The notes beneath the pieces are model-generated. The model did not search any database and was not told the origin of the DNA. It worked only from the letters and a program-made list of their open reading frames with translations. Made by a program: the position numbers and the translations under genes. DNA of 10,643 nucleotides, taken from Planctomycetaceae bacterium (GTDB lineage Bacteria > Planctomycetota > Planctomycetia > Pirellulales > JAEUIK01). Within the stretch, counting starts at the first letter, position 1. The number at the start of each line of letters is the position of its first letter. The stretch covers positions 1 through 10,643 of the forward strand of contig WGDQ01000239.1 of the NCBI GenBank assembly GCA_015493185.1, read 5' to 3'. This document shows, piece after piece, positions 1 to 6,643 of the stretch.

Positions 1-124
1 ATATCGGATTCCGTTCCGCTTGGATACTTGATCAGCGCAGCGGTGGGAGATTTGTGACACGGCCGGTCTTTCCCCCACGGTCGGAAGCGGCCGATTGGCG
101 GCACGGCGCCCGCGGCGCGACGGT

Positions 125-180
125 GTTGTTCCGCTGTTCTGTTGTTCTACTGCTCTGCTGTTCTGCTGTTTTTGTTGTCT
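125..180. repeat. Octanucleotide tandem repeat, about 7 units, consensus GCTGTTCT
   Basis: Seven consecutive 8-nt units can be laid out from 125: GTTGTTCC, GCTGTTCT, GTTGTTCT, ACTGCTCT, GCTGTTCT, GCTGTTTT and TGTTGTCT. Read on the minus strand the unit is AGAACAGC. The period is not a multiple of three, so a coding constraint does not explain it. The tract lies 53-108 nt beyond the 3' end of the kinase gene. It is pyrimidine-rich on the plus strand, unlike the mixed GC-rich DNA around it. No gene is recognised in 1-232. Whether the tract is a variable-number repeat or a remnant cannot be told from one copy. Confidence 0.7.
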
Positions 181-202
181 TGCGATCTTTTCGTGTGCGA
201 GG

Positions 203-219
203 CGTGGCTGCCGGCCACG
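203..219 (-). terminator. Possible stem-loop terminator after the kinase gene
   Basis: The arms CGTGGC (203-208) and GCCACG (214-219) pair perfectly around a 5-nt loop, starting 14 nt downstream of the kinase stop codon as read on the minus strand. No T-run follows on that strand, so this is not a classical intrinsic terminator. It may be a transcript-end stabilising hairpin or chance. Confidence 0.3.
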
Positions 220-232
220 TGCTTTGAGCTGT

Positions 233-2548
233 TCAGCGTTTGCTGCCGGTCCAGAACGATTCGAATTGCTCGCTGGGCGTGGGCAACACTTCGCCGGCCG
301 GACGAATGGCCAGGGTCAGGGCCGACAGATCGGACTGAATGCCGGTGGCCACGCCCAACGACAAGAACAGCACGACCACACCCACGATGCTGAGGGTGCC
401 GAAGACCCAGAAAAGTTGCTCCTGCCCGCCGGGCTCGGCCACCAGAAACGTGAACAGCGCGGCGATGCCCAAAAGAGGCATGGCAATGGCCACGCCGACG
501 AAGCGCCACACACGACGTCCGAGCCGCGTCAGATCGTCGACATCAGGACGATCGACCGTTTCGGGAACGACCAGCAGCGGGTAATAAACGCGAACACAGA
601 AGAAGGTGACGAAGAAAAAGCACATGGTGCCGCTCAGCAGGCCGCACAACACCTGAGAAACAAAGAAGTGGAGAAAGGCCGAGAGGCCCAAACCTTCTTC
701 CGGCCCCAATTGCACGCGCAGCCAGCCGGGAAACAAGACGGACGAGACGATCCAGAGCACGACGCTCACATAAAACACGTAGGCCCCCAAGCGGAGGCAG
801 CGGGCGCGCAGCGTGGGCAAATCGTCGGTTTCCAGCGAGATGCCTCGCCGGTGTTTTCGGATGGCGGTGATGACCGACCAGGAGAGCGCCAGGCAGATGT
901 AAAGCCCGACGGAATAGAGGATGAGGTTGACGATCAGAAGCTGCCGGCTGAAAAAGACCTGCTGCGCGGCGGGGCTCATGTTGCCTACGATGCCCTGCAC
1001 GTTGTAAAGGATGTTGAACCCGCTGACCATGGAATTGGGCAGCACGCCGCCGGCGGCGAGAATGGGCAGCGCCCAGCGGCGTGCCCGTTGGCGCCAATCG
1101 TGACTGCGCGGCCGCATCAGCCGTTCGACCTGCGGCTGAAGGCAGAGTTCGAGCTGTCGGGCCAACTCGCCGGCCGTGGCGTAGCGGTGGTTGGGATCGG
1201 GCGCCAAGCACTTGAGCAGCACGTCTTTCAATCCTGGAGGCAACCGCGCCGGAAGTTGGTCGATCGCCTCGGGGGGCACGCCTTCGTGACGGCGGGCCGC
1301 CATGCAGGCCAGCAGTTGCTTCCAGCCCGACTGCAACGACTCATCGGGAAACGGACGGCGACCGGTGAGTAGCTCCCAGAGCATGACGGCCAGGGAATAA
1401 ATGTCGCTGCGACCGTCCAACTGCTCGGGCGTTCGCTGGTGAGCGGGATTGCTGGCCTCGAGCTGCTCGGGCGACATGTAGGCCAGGCTGCCTCCGAAAT
1501 AAGCGGCCGGGGTGGCCCCGTCGAGCTTGGAGCTGAAGCTGATGTTGAAGTCGACCAGCTTCGGCGTTGCATCGGCGGCCAGCATGACGTTGGCCGGTTT
1601 CACATCGCGATGCAGCACACCGTGGCGATGGGCGTAGTCGAGCGCCAGGGCAAGCCGGGCGCCGAGCCAGCAAACCACCTCGGCCCAACCCGATCGGTCG
1701 ATTTGCTGCCGCACCGGCGAGTCGGACGGGGGCGACGCGCCACGCAGATCGAGTGAGCGATCGAGCACTTTCAACAGGACCGAGCCGTTGCGCTCGGTGG
1801 GTGGCAGTTGGCGGATGTACTCGACCACCGGTTGCAACGTGCCGCCGGCGATGTATTGCATGTACAACAGCCGCAACTTGCGTGCGGGCAGCAGCCGCTG
1901 ATCGTACACGCGCACGATGTGCGGATGGTCGAGCTGCGCGAGGGTTTGCGCCTCGGTGCCGCGATCGGACGAAACCTTGAGCGCCACGAGCCGTTGCAGC
2001 GAGTTTTGCCGAGCCAGGAAGACCGTGGCGAACGCGCCTTTGCCGAGTTGGGCCAGCAGTTCGAAGTCGTCGAGCGTGTCGCCCACGTTGACGTCTTCGT
2101 GCTTTTCGGTGCTGAACAGGGCCGTGGAGATGTGCGGGCCTTCCAACCCCAGCAGGCGGCGCAATTCGTCGGCCTGATCGGGAAAGCGCTCGAGGTATTC
2201 GTCTCGCGAGACGTTGTCGCCCACCTGACGGCGGATGTGATACTCCTCGTAAATCAGATCGGCCGGCACCCCGTTGCCCAAAAGGTCGGGGAACTGCTCT
2301 GCGTACTGATCGATCGTTTTCACCAGTGTCGGCTGTTGCCAACGGTATTCCATATCGACCTTGATCAGCTCGACGAGCGTGAGCCGGCGCACGTGGGGCG
2401 GCTCGGCCGGCAGAAAATCGGCCAGCTCCGGCGGCTCGTGGCCCGACTCCCAGGCGGTGATGAGCGACTGCACGTGCTCGGCCAGAATCTCCCACGTGCG
2501 GCTGCTATCGCTCGCGCCGGCGTCTCCGTACATGGCTGTAGCGTTCAA
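233..2548 (-). CDS. Membrane-anchored serine/threonine protein kinase (Hanks type, planctomycete style)
   Basis: A predicted 771-aa kinase transferring phosphate from ATP to Ser/Thr of unknown substrates. Residues about 15-135 are a soluble N-terminal region of the kind that precedes many planctomycete kinases. The kinase domain spans about 160-470: glycine loop LGKGAFATVF (168-177), VALK Lys191, HRDVKPANV with the HRD at 313-315 and Asn320, DFN (333-335) where DFG is usual, SPE (359-361), subdomain IX Asp382 and Arg455. The stretch between Lys191 and the likely helix-C Glu199 is unusually short, and about 45 extra residues lie at 245-290. A basic patch (479-491) precedes six hydrophobic segments near 491-510, 537-560, 587-606, 624-650, 682-703 and 712-735. 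The basic loops put both the kinase and the C-terminus in the cytoplasm. No large extracytoplasmic sensor is visible. The start is TTG at 2548, with GGGAG 9 nt upstream; ATG at 2533 is the alternative. It is divergent from the sigma factor gene. Confidence 0.93.
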   Translation of the reverse strand: MNATAMYGDAGASDSSRTWEILAEHVQSLITAWESGHEPPELADFLPAEPPHVRRLTLVELIKVDMEYRWQQPTLVKTIDQYAEQFPDLLGNGVPADLIYEEYHIRRQVGDNVSRDEYLERFPDQADELRRLLGLEGPHISTALFSTEKHEDVNVGDTLDDFELLAQLGKGAFATVFLARQNSLQRLVALKVSSDRGTEAQTLAQLDHPHIVRVYDQRLLPARKLRLLYMQYIAGGTLQPVVEYIRQLPPTERNGSVLLKVLDRSLDLRGASPPSDSPVRQQIDRSGWAEVVCWLGARLALALDYAHRHGVLHRDVKPANVMLAADATPKLVDFNISFSSKLDGATPAAYFGGSLAYMSPEQLEASNPAHQRTPEQLDGRSDIYSLAVMLWELLTGRRPFPDESLQSGWKQLLACMAARRHEGVPPEAIDQLPARLPPGLKDVLLKCLAPDPNHRYATAGELARQLELCLQPQVERLMRPRSHDWRQRARRWALPILAAGGVLPNSMVSGFNILYNVQGIVGNMSPAAQQVFFSRQLLIVNLILYSVGLYICLALSWSVITAIRKHRRGISLETDDLPTLRARCLRLGAYVFYVSVVLWIVSSVLFPGWLRVQLGPEEGLGLSAFLHFFVSQVLCGLLSGTMCFFFVTFFCVRVYYPLLVVPETVDRPDVDDLTRLGRRVWRFVGVAIAMPLLGIAALFTFLVAEPGGQEQLFWVFGTLSIVGVVVLFLSLGVATGIQSDLSALTLAIRPAGEVLPTPSEQFESFWTGSKR

Positions 2549-2557
2549 CGATCACGC

Positions 2558-2562
2558 TCCCG
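2558..2562 (-). promoter_or_regulatory. Shine-Dalgarno GGGAG supporting a TTG start for the kinase
   Basis: On the minus strand GGGAG lies 9 nt before TTG (2548-2546) but 24 nt before the first ATG (2533-2531). This spacing favours the TTG start. The five residues at stake do not affect any domain. Confidence 0.45.
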
Positions 2563-2793
2563 GTTGGCGTCGTCGGACGTGTGGCTGACTGGATTAGATT
2601 GGATTGGTCGAACGCCCGGCGAAGCCCGCTGGTGGCGAGCCTATGCGTCGAGCTATGGACGCGGCATACGCTGAGTGATTTCGAACCCTGGCGAGCGAAA
2701 CGCACTTTTCGGCAAGGCGGCTACGAACCGAAGCAAGACGGAACCGCTCTCAATTGTTGACCATCGGCGCAGCGGTGACAATCAAATGAAACA

Positions 2794-2810
2794 TTTGGCA
2801 CAATGCCGAA
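2794..2810. repeat. Near-perfect inverted repeat TTTGGCA-CAA-TGCCGAA
   Basis: Seven base pairs, including one G·T wobble, flank a 3-nt spacer. On the minus strand it is followed by a T-rich stretch (TGTTTCATTTG). It could therefore be a weak terminator for leftward transcription or a protein-binding palindrome in the divergent control region. There is no independent support for either role. Confidence 0.35.
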
Positions 2811-2925
2811 GCGGGGAAAGGTTTTCCGCCTGGCAGCCGTTTCCGTGAAAATTCTTTTGGGCAAAGTTCGGCGGCGAACAGCACGTTGCGAACCCCGCGC
2901 GGCGAACGGGCCAAGAAGGGGGTTG

Positions 2926-2943
2926 GGCGAAAAAACTTTCGCC
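2926..2943. repeat. Perfect 7-bp stem-loop GGCGAAA-AAAC-TTTCGCC
   Basis: The arms 2926-2932 and 2937-2943 are perfectly complementary with a 4-nt loop. It is the cleanest hairpin in the divergent region. It lies about 530 nt upstream of the sigma factor start and 380 nt upstream of the kinase start, and could be an operator or an RNA stem-loop. No T-run follows on either strand. Confidence 0.45.
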
Positions 2944-2970
2944 GGGCCACCTAGAGTATTACGATGCAGG

Positions 2971-3010
2971 AGGCATGCCGTGTCGCAGTGAGGCGTGCCG
3001 TGTCGCGGTG
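2971..3010. repeat. Two tandem 20-bp direct repeats
   Basis: AGGCATGCCGTGTCGCAGTG (2971-2990) is followed at once by AGGCGTGCCGTGTCGCGGTG (2991-3010), with 18 of 20 positions identical and both differences A to G. The first unit contains the palindrome GCATGC. The copies are directly adjacent in a non-coding region, so they may be a paired regulator site or the remnant of a short tandem array. Confidence 0.75.
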
Positions 3011-3460
3011 ATGGGAAAACAGGGGGCGCGAGCAAGCCGCAGGGCGGCGGCAGTGCGCGACACGAAGTCGCGAAAATAGCCAATAGGGGCACGAGCACAC
3101 AGTGGGGCAGCGCGGTTTACGGCGCAACAGCACGGGCCGTGTAGCGCGGAGCGGACGAAGACGAAACGGCAACGAGAAGATGGGCCGGAGCAACGCGCAA
3201 CGACGTGCAATGCTCGCATGGGGCGGGCCGGTCGGCGAGGCGAGCCGATCGGAATGACGAACTCGCATTGTGGCCGAAACCGTCGCAGGATTTGCAACCG
3301 CGGCCGGCCAAAGCAGTGGCAGACTGAGCGGGCATGGAAATGATCACCGGCTCGCAGCGCCTGAGCGGGTGCGCGATTCCGCAGTTGCAATGGCCGTGGT
3401 GAGCGAAGGGGCTTGACGAAAAATCGTGGGGATGGCAACCAAAAGGCGTTGATCGCTGTT

Positions 3461-3466
3461 GGGGGG
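3461..3466 (+). promoter_or_regulatory. G-rich ribosome-binding site supporting a GTG start for the sigma factor
   Basis: GGGGGG lies 6 nt before GTG at 3473. The longer in-frame candidates have poorer sites: TTG 3413 has AAGGGG only 1 nt upstream, and TTG 3449 has AAGG only 2 nt upstream. The protein similarity also begins just after 3473. Confidence 0.4.
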
Positions 3467-3472
3467 TGCCAT

Positions 3473-4093
3473 GTGTGCGAAGAACATGGTGAACTGATCG
3501 ATCGGTTACGGCAAGGTGATCGGGAGGCGTTGGCGCAGTTCATCGAAGCACGGCGACCGTCGCTGTTGGGCTACATCGAACGGCAGCTCGGGCCCGCGCT
3601 GCGCGCGAAGGTAGAGGCCGACGATATTTTTCAAGAGGTGAGTGCCGAGGCGATTCGCTCGCTGGAAAATGTTCCTCTGGATGATCGTGATCCGTTCGGC
3701 TGGCTTTGCCAGGTGGCGCAGCGGCGCATCATCGACGCGCACCGCAGGTTTTTCGGGGCCCAGAAGCGGGCGGCCCATCGTGAGGTTTCACTCGGTGCGC
3801 CGCGCGGGGGTGGCACGAGTCGGGCGGCGTTGATCGATTTGCTTGTGGCCAGCATGACGACGGCCAGTCAGGCGTTTTCGCGCGATGCCCGTCACGAACG
3901 ATTGCTCGAGGCGCTGGCCCAGTTGCCCGAGACGCAACAGGAAGCGCTGCGGCTGCGATACATGGAAGGCCTGCCTTCCAAGGAGATCGCGGCCCGATTG
4001 GGCAAGAGCGACGGCGCGGTCCGCGTGATGCTCACGCGTTCGCTGAGCCGGCTGCAAAAGCTGCTGGGCCCCGACGCCGCACCGCCGCCGTGA
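3473..4093 (+). CDS. ECF-like sigma-70 family RNA polymerase sigma factor
   Basis: A predicted 206-aa sigma factor that would direct RNA polymerase to a specific promoter set. Numbered from GTG 3473, region 2 covers about 7-105: a helical start ELIDRLRQGDREALAQF, the core-binding DDIFQEVS (50-57), and the promoter-melting stretch FGWLCQVAQRRIIDAHRR. A linker of about 40 residues, rich in Gly, Ala and Ser, follows. Region 4 is at 144-199, with LPETQQEALRLRYMEGLP, then the helix-turn-helix SKEIAARLGKSDGAVRVML and SRLQKLL. There is no region 3 and no C-terminal extension, so it is ECF-sized. No anti-sigma factor gene is adjacent; the divergent neighbour is a Ser/Thr kinase. Planctomycetes have expanded ECF groups genetically linked to such kinases, so control through the kinase is plausible but inferred. 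A longer start, TTG at 3413, would add 20 residues without resemblance to the family. Confidence 0.92.
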   Translation: MCEEHGELIDRLRQGDREALAQFIEARRPSLLGYIERQLGPALRAKVEADDIFQEVSAEAIRSLENVPLDDRDPFGWLCQVAQRRIIDAHRRFFGAQKRAAHREVSLGAPRGGGTSRAALIDLLVASMTTASQAFSRDARHERLLEALAQLPETQQEALRLRYMEGLPSKEIAARLGKSDGAVRVMLTRSLSRLQKLLGPDAAPPP

Positions 4094-4515
4094 ATCGCGC
4101 GGTGGAAGGCCGATCGCGATCGACCGTCTGGGCGCCGGTTCGGCTCCGGCATGACAGCGGTCTTTGGTAGTCGGCTCGGCCGTCAAAGGCAAGGGCGATC
4201 GGCCCTCAAGTTGAGATGCTCTTGAGATGATCGCTCGCGTGGGAATCGGCCGGTGGGTGCGGCGGGTGTGTCGTGCTTGGCGAGCGTGCAGGGCGGCATT
4301 TATTTTGTGTACATTGGTTGCCGGCTTGCCGTTCCACTGGCGCCGGCGATGCGCTGGCTGGTCCAGCGATGCAGCAGCGACGAAAAAGCCTGACGGGCCC
4401 GCGCACGCGGACAACTGCTCGCCGGCTAACGAACACGGCGTGTCGCTCGCCCGATTGATTGTCTTCTTCAAAACCCCAAGAGGGTTGTCCTCGAACCCGC
4501 AAGCGCCCTGACGAC
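4094..4515. other. Intergenic region between sigma factor and GT4 genes
   Basis: No gene is supported in these 422 nt. A 94-codon frame at 4227-4511 has Arg/Trp/Cys-rich content without recognisable motifs and runs into the start of the GT4 gene. Small features seen are a palindrome CGATCGCGATCG shortly after the sigma stop, a 5-bp hairpin AGGGC-GATCG-GCCCT at 4192-4206 without a T-run, and a repeated TTGAGATG (11 nt apart) near 4211-4229. A short AT-rich patch around 4298-4315 is the most promoter-like part. Confidence 0.5.
4277..4306 (+). promoter_or_regulatory. Weak candidate sigma-70 type promoter for the GT4-SDR unit
   Basis: TTGGCG (4277-4282) and TATTTT (4301-4306) are 18 nt apart, each matching four of six consensus positions. 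They sit in a locally AT-rich patch within GC-rich DNA, about 210 nt upstream of the GT4 start. Planctomycete promoters are poorly defined, so this is suggestive only. Confidence 0.22.
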
Positions 4516-5745
4516 GTGCACGTTCTGTTTGTTCACCAGAATTTCCCGGCGCAGTTCGGGCACATTGCCCGATATCTTGTCGATCAGCACGGCTACGAGT
4601 GCACGTTTGTTACAAACCGTCCGGCGGAGGGCGTGGAGGGAATTCGGTTGGTTCCCTATGTGCCACAGGGCGGGGCCACCGAGCAAACGCACTTCTGCGC
4701 TCGCACGTTCGAGAACACCGTGGCACACGCCCACGGCGTGTACGAGGCGCTGAAGCCGCGGCAGGCGCTGAGGCCCGATTTGATTGTGGGCCACAGCGGG
4801 TTCGGGTCGACGCTGTTTTTGCGCGAGTTGTTCGACTGCCCGATCATCAACTACTTCGAGTATTTCTATCGGCCGCATGGCAGCGACCTGGACTTTCGGC
4901 CCGACTTTCCGCCCGAGGAGTTGAGCATTCTGCGATCGTACTGCCGCAATGCGATGGTGATGCTCGACCTGGAAAACTGCGATTTGGGCTACACGCCCAC
5001 GGCATGGCAACACCACCTGATGCCGGCGGCGTATCGCGGGAAGATCGAGACGATATTCGACGGCATCGACACGCGCGTGTGGTTTCGCCACGACAACCTG
5101 CCGCGTCAGATCGGAGGCCGCACGCTGGGGCCCGAAACCCGCGTGGTGACGTATGTGTCGCGGGGCTTCGAGTCGATGCGGGGGTTCGATATTTTCATGC
5201 AGGTGGCGCGACGCATTTACGAACGCGTGCCCGACGTGCTGTTTGTGGTGGTGGGCAGCGACCGAATTGCCTACGGGGGCGATCGGCGGTTCATCCGTCA
5301 TGCGTCGTTTCGCGAGCACGTGTTGAGCCAAGGCGACTACGATCTGTCGCGGTTTCTCTTTCCCGGCGTGTTGCCGCCGCCGCAGTTGGCACGTTTGCTT
5401 TCGGCGAGCGACTTGCACATTTACTTGACCGTGCCGTTCGTGCTGTCGTGGTCGCTGCTGAATGCGATGGCTTGCGGGGCCACGGTGGTGGCTTCGAACA
5501 CCCCGCCGGTACGCGAGCTGATCGAACACGGCAAAACCGGCCTGCTGGCCGACTTTTTCGACGTGGAGGGGCTGGCCGAACTGGCCGTGGGCGTGCTGCG
5601 TGATCCGGCGGCGCACCGGCATCTTGGCACGGCGGGGCAACAGCTCATCCGCGAGCACTACGCGCTGGAGAAAACTCTGCCCAAAATGCTGCGATTGTAC
5701 GAGCGGGCCATGCAACACAACAAGGAGAACGGTGAGCCGGCATGA
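4516..5745 (+). CDS. Family 4 glycosyltransferase (GT-B fold, with an N-terminal Glyco_trans_4_3-like domain)
   Basis: A predicted 409-aa cytoplasmic glycosyltransferase that would add a sugar from a nucleotide donor to a growing glycan. The start GTG 4516 gives MHVLFVHQNFPAQFGHIARYL, the typical N-terminus; TTG 4459 would add 19 unlike residues. No clear Shine-Dalgarno precedes either. Residues about 3-190 match the N-terminal domain of this GT4 subgroup (VGHSGFGSTLFLRELF, YFEYFYRPHGSDLDF). The C-terminal Rossmann domain has ETIFDGIDT, then VTYVSRGFESMRGFDIFM, and finally FVLSWSLLNAMACG with NTPPVRELIEHGKTGLL. In the EX7E-type motif the second Glu, normally in LLEAMA, is Asn316 here. Lysines and the rest of the donor site look intact, so activity is likely but donor handling may differ. 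It overlaps the SDR by 4 bp (ATGA), implying co-translation. The donor and acceptor cannot be told from sequence. Confidence 0.9.
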   Translation: MHVLFVHQNFPAQFGHIARYLVDQHGYECTFVTNRPAEGVEGIRLVPYVPQGGATEQTHFCARTFENTVAHAHGVYEALKPRQALRPDLIVGHSGFGSTLFLRELFDCPIINYFEYFYRPHGSDLDFRPDFPPEELSILRSYCRNAMVMLDLENCDLGYTPTAWQHHLMPAAYRGKIETIFDGIDTRVWFRHDNLPRQIGGRTLGPETRVVTYVSRGFESMRGFDIFMQVARRIYERVPDVLFVVVGSDRIAYGGDRRFIRHASFREHVLSQGDYDLSRFLFPGVLPPPQLARLLSASDLHIYLTVPFVLSWSLLNAMACGATVVASNTPPVRELIEHGKTGLLADFFDVEGLAELAVGVLRDPAAHRHLGTAGQQLIREHYALEKTLPKMLRLYERAMQHNKENGEPA

Positions 5746-6611
5746 GCACTGGAGTCAATGGTTCGTTGGGAGTTGTCGTTACCGGAGCGGCGAGCGGCAT
5801 CGGGCGCCACGTGGCCGGGCGCATGATCGCCCGTGGCCACCGGGTGCTGGCCCTCGATTGCGATGAGCAAGCGCTGCACGCGGCCGCCCAAACGTGGCAA
5901 ACGGCCGAAGCGGCAAACGACGGTCGCGTGCGGCTGCGCCGGTTCGATGTGCGAAGGGCCGACGATTGGGCGGAAGTGCTGGACGAAGCCGCAAGCCTTT
6001 GGGGCCGCATCGACGTGCTGCTGAACATTGCGGGCATTGTGCGGCCGACCTACGTGCATCGGGCCACGCCCCAAGATATTGCCGACCAAATGAACGTGAA
6101 CGCGCTGGGCATGATGTATGGCACGCAGGCCGCCGCAGCGCGAATGGTGGAGCAGGGCGGAGGACACATCGTCAATGTGGCATCGTTGGCGGGCATTGCG
6201 CCGATACCGGGCATCGGGCTGTATACGGCTTCGAAGTTCGCCGTTCGCGGTTTTTCGCTGGCCGCGGCCATGGAGCTGCGTCCGTTGGGTGTGCACGTGA
6301 CGGTGATATGCCCCGATGCGGTGCGAACGCCCATGCTCGATTTGGAAACCCACTACGAAGAGGCGGCGCTGGCGTTCTCGTCGTCGCGGCCGCTGGAGGT
6401 GGAAGAAGTGGGACAGGCCATCGAACACGCGCTCGAGCGGCGGCCGATGGAAATCACCTTGCCCCGCACGCGCGGATGGCTGGCCAAGCTGTCGAGCCAT
6501 CTGCCGGCGTTGGGCGGCTTGCTGCTGCCCCGACTGCGGGCCAAGGGGCTGAAGCGTCAGGCGGCCATGCGCGGCGAGCAGGCCGGTGGGCAGGGCGAGC
6601 CGAAGGCATGA
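5742..6611 (+). CDS. Short-chain dehydrogenase/reductase (classical SDR)
   Basis: A predicted 289-aa NAD(P)-dependent oxidoreductase with a Rossmann fold. The cofactor motif TGAASGIG is at 14-21, NIAG (95-98) stands for the usual NNAG, and the catalytic tetrad is Asn120, Ser148, Tyr161 and Lys165 (YTASK). The motif after strand six is PDAVRTPM (191-198) rather than PG...T. Asp39 after the second strand (LALDCD) suggests preference for NAD over NADP, though this is a weak guide. The last 45 residues form a basic, leucine-rich tail (LAKLSSHLPALGGLLLPRL) that may touch the membrane. The ATG overlaps the GT4 stop, with AAGGAG 14 nt upstream, so the two are coupled. Its place in a glycan operon suggests oxidation or reduction of a sugar or a lipid carrier, but classical SDRs are too varied to name a substrate. 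Confidence 0.9.
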   Translation: MSTGVNGSLGVVVTGAASGIGRHVAGRMIARGHRVLALDCDEQALHAAAQTWQTAEAANDGRVRLRRFDVRRADDWAEVLDEAASLWGRIDVLLNIAGIVRPTYVHRATPQDIADQMNVNALGMMYGTQAAAARMVEQGGGHIVNVASLAGIAPIPGIGLYTASKFAVRGFSLAAAMELRPLGVHVTVICPDAVRTPMLDLETHYEEAALAFSSSRPLEVEEVGQAIEHALERRPMEITLPRTRGWLAKLSSHLPALGGLLLPRLRAKGLKRQAAMRGEQAGGQGEPKA

Positions 6612-6643
6612 ACGGTACGGCCCACAATGGCCGCGTGCGCGAT

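Larger units (their letters stand above)
2549..3472. other. Long divergent intergenic region between kinase and sigma factor
   Basis: No convincing gene is seen in about 920 nt. The open frames here, such as minus 2721-3098 and minus 2959-3543, give Arg/Pro/Ala/Ser-rich translations without motifs and look like composition artefacts. The region holds two stem-loops (2794-2810 and 2926-2943) and a tandem 20-bp repeat (2971-3010), listed separately. It is locally richer in A/T at about 2740-2960 than the flanking genes, as expected of regulatory DNA. An AGGAGG at 2968-2973 leads only to very short frames. No sigma-70 or ECF promoter with both boxes at proper spacing could be assigned for either gene. 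The region must hold the promoters of both divergent genes unless they are transcribed from further away. Confidence 0.6.

Noticed and set aside
1..57. Possible C-terminal end of a plus-strand gene entering from the left
   Set aside because: A frame is open from position 1 to TGA at 55-57, but 18 codons without a motif cannot support a call.
95..1372. Long plus-strand open frame antisense to the kinase gene
   Set aside because: Gln/Arg/His/Gly-rich translation with no motif; the minus strand carries complete kinase motifs. It is a GC and codon-bias shadow.
2757..2785. TTGACC box as a sigma-70 promoter for the sigma factor gene
   Set aside because: At 17-18 nt spacing the -10 position reads AATCAA or ATCAAA, a poor match, and the gene starts almost 700 nt downstream.
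2968..2982. Perfect AGGAGG Shine-Dalgarno in the divergent intergenic region
   Set aside because: The ATG at 2975 is only 1 nt away, and the well-spaced GTG at 2980 stops after three codons, so no gene follows.
4227..4511. Possible 94-aa gene between the sigma factor and GT4
   Set aside because: Composition is Arg/Trp/Cys-rich without motifs, there is no good ribosome-binding site, and it runs into the GT4 start region.
4468..5718. Long minus-strand open frame antisense to the GT4 gene
   Set aside because: The opposite strand has clear GT4 motifs; this frame gives low-complexity Arg/His/Gln-rich sequence.
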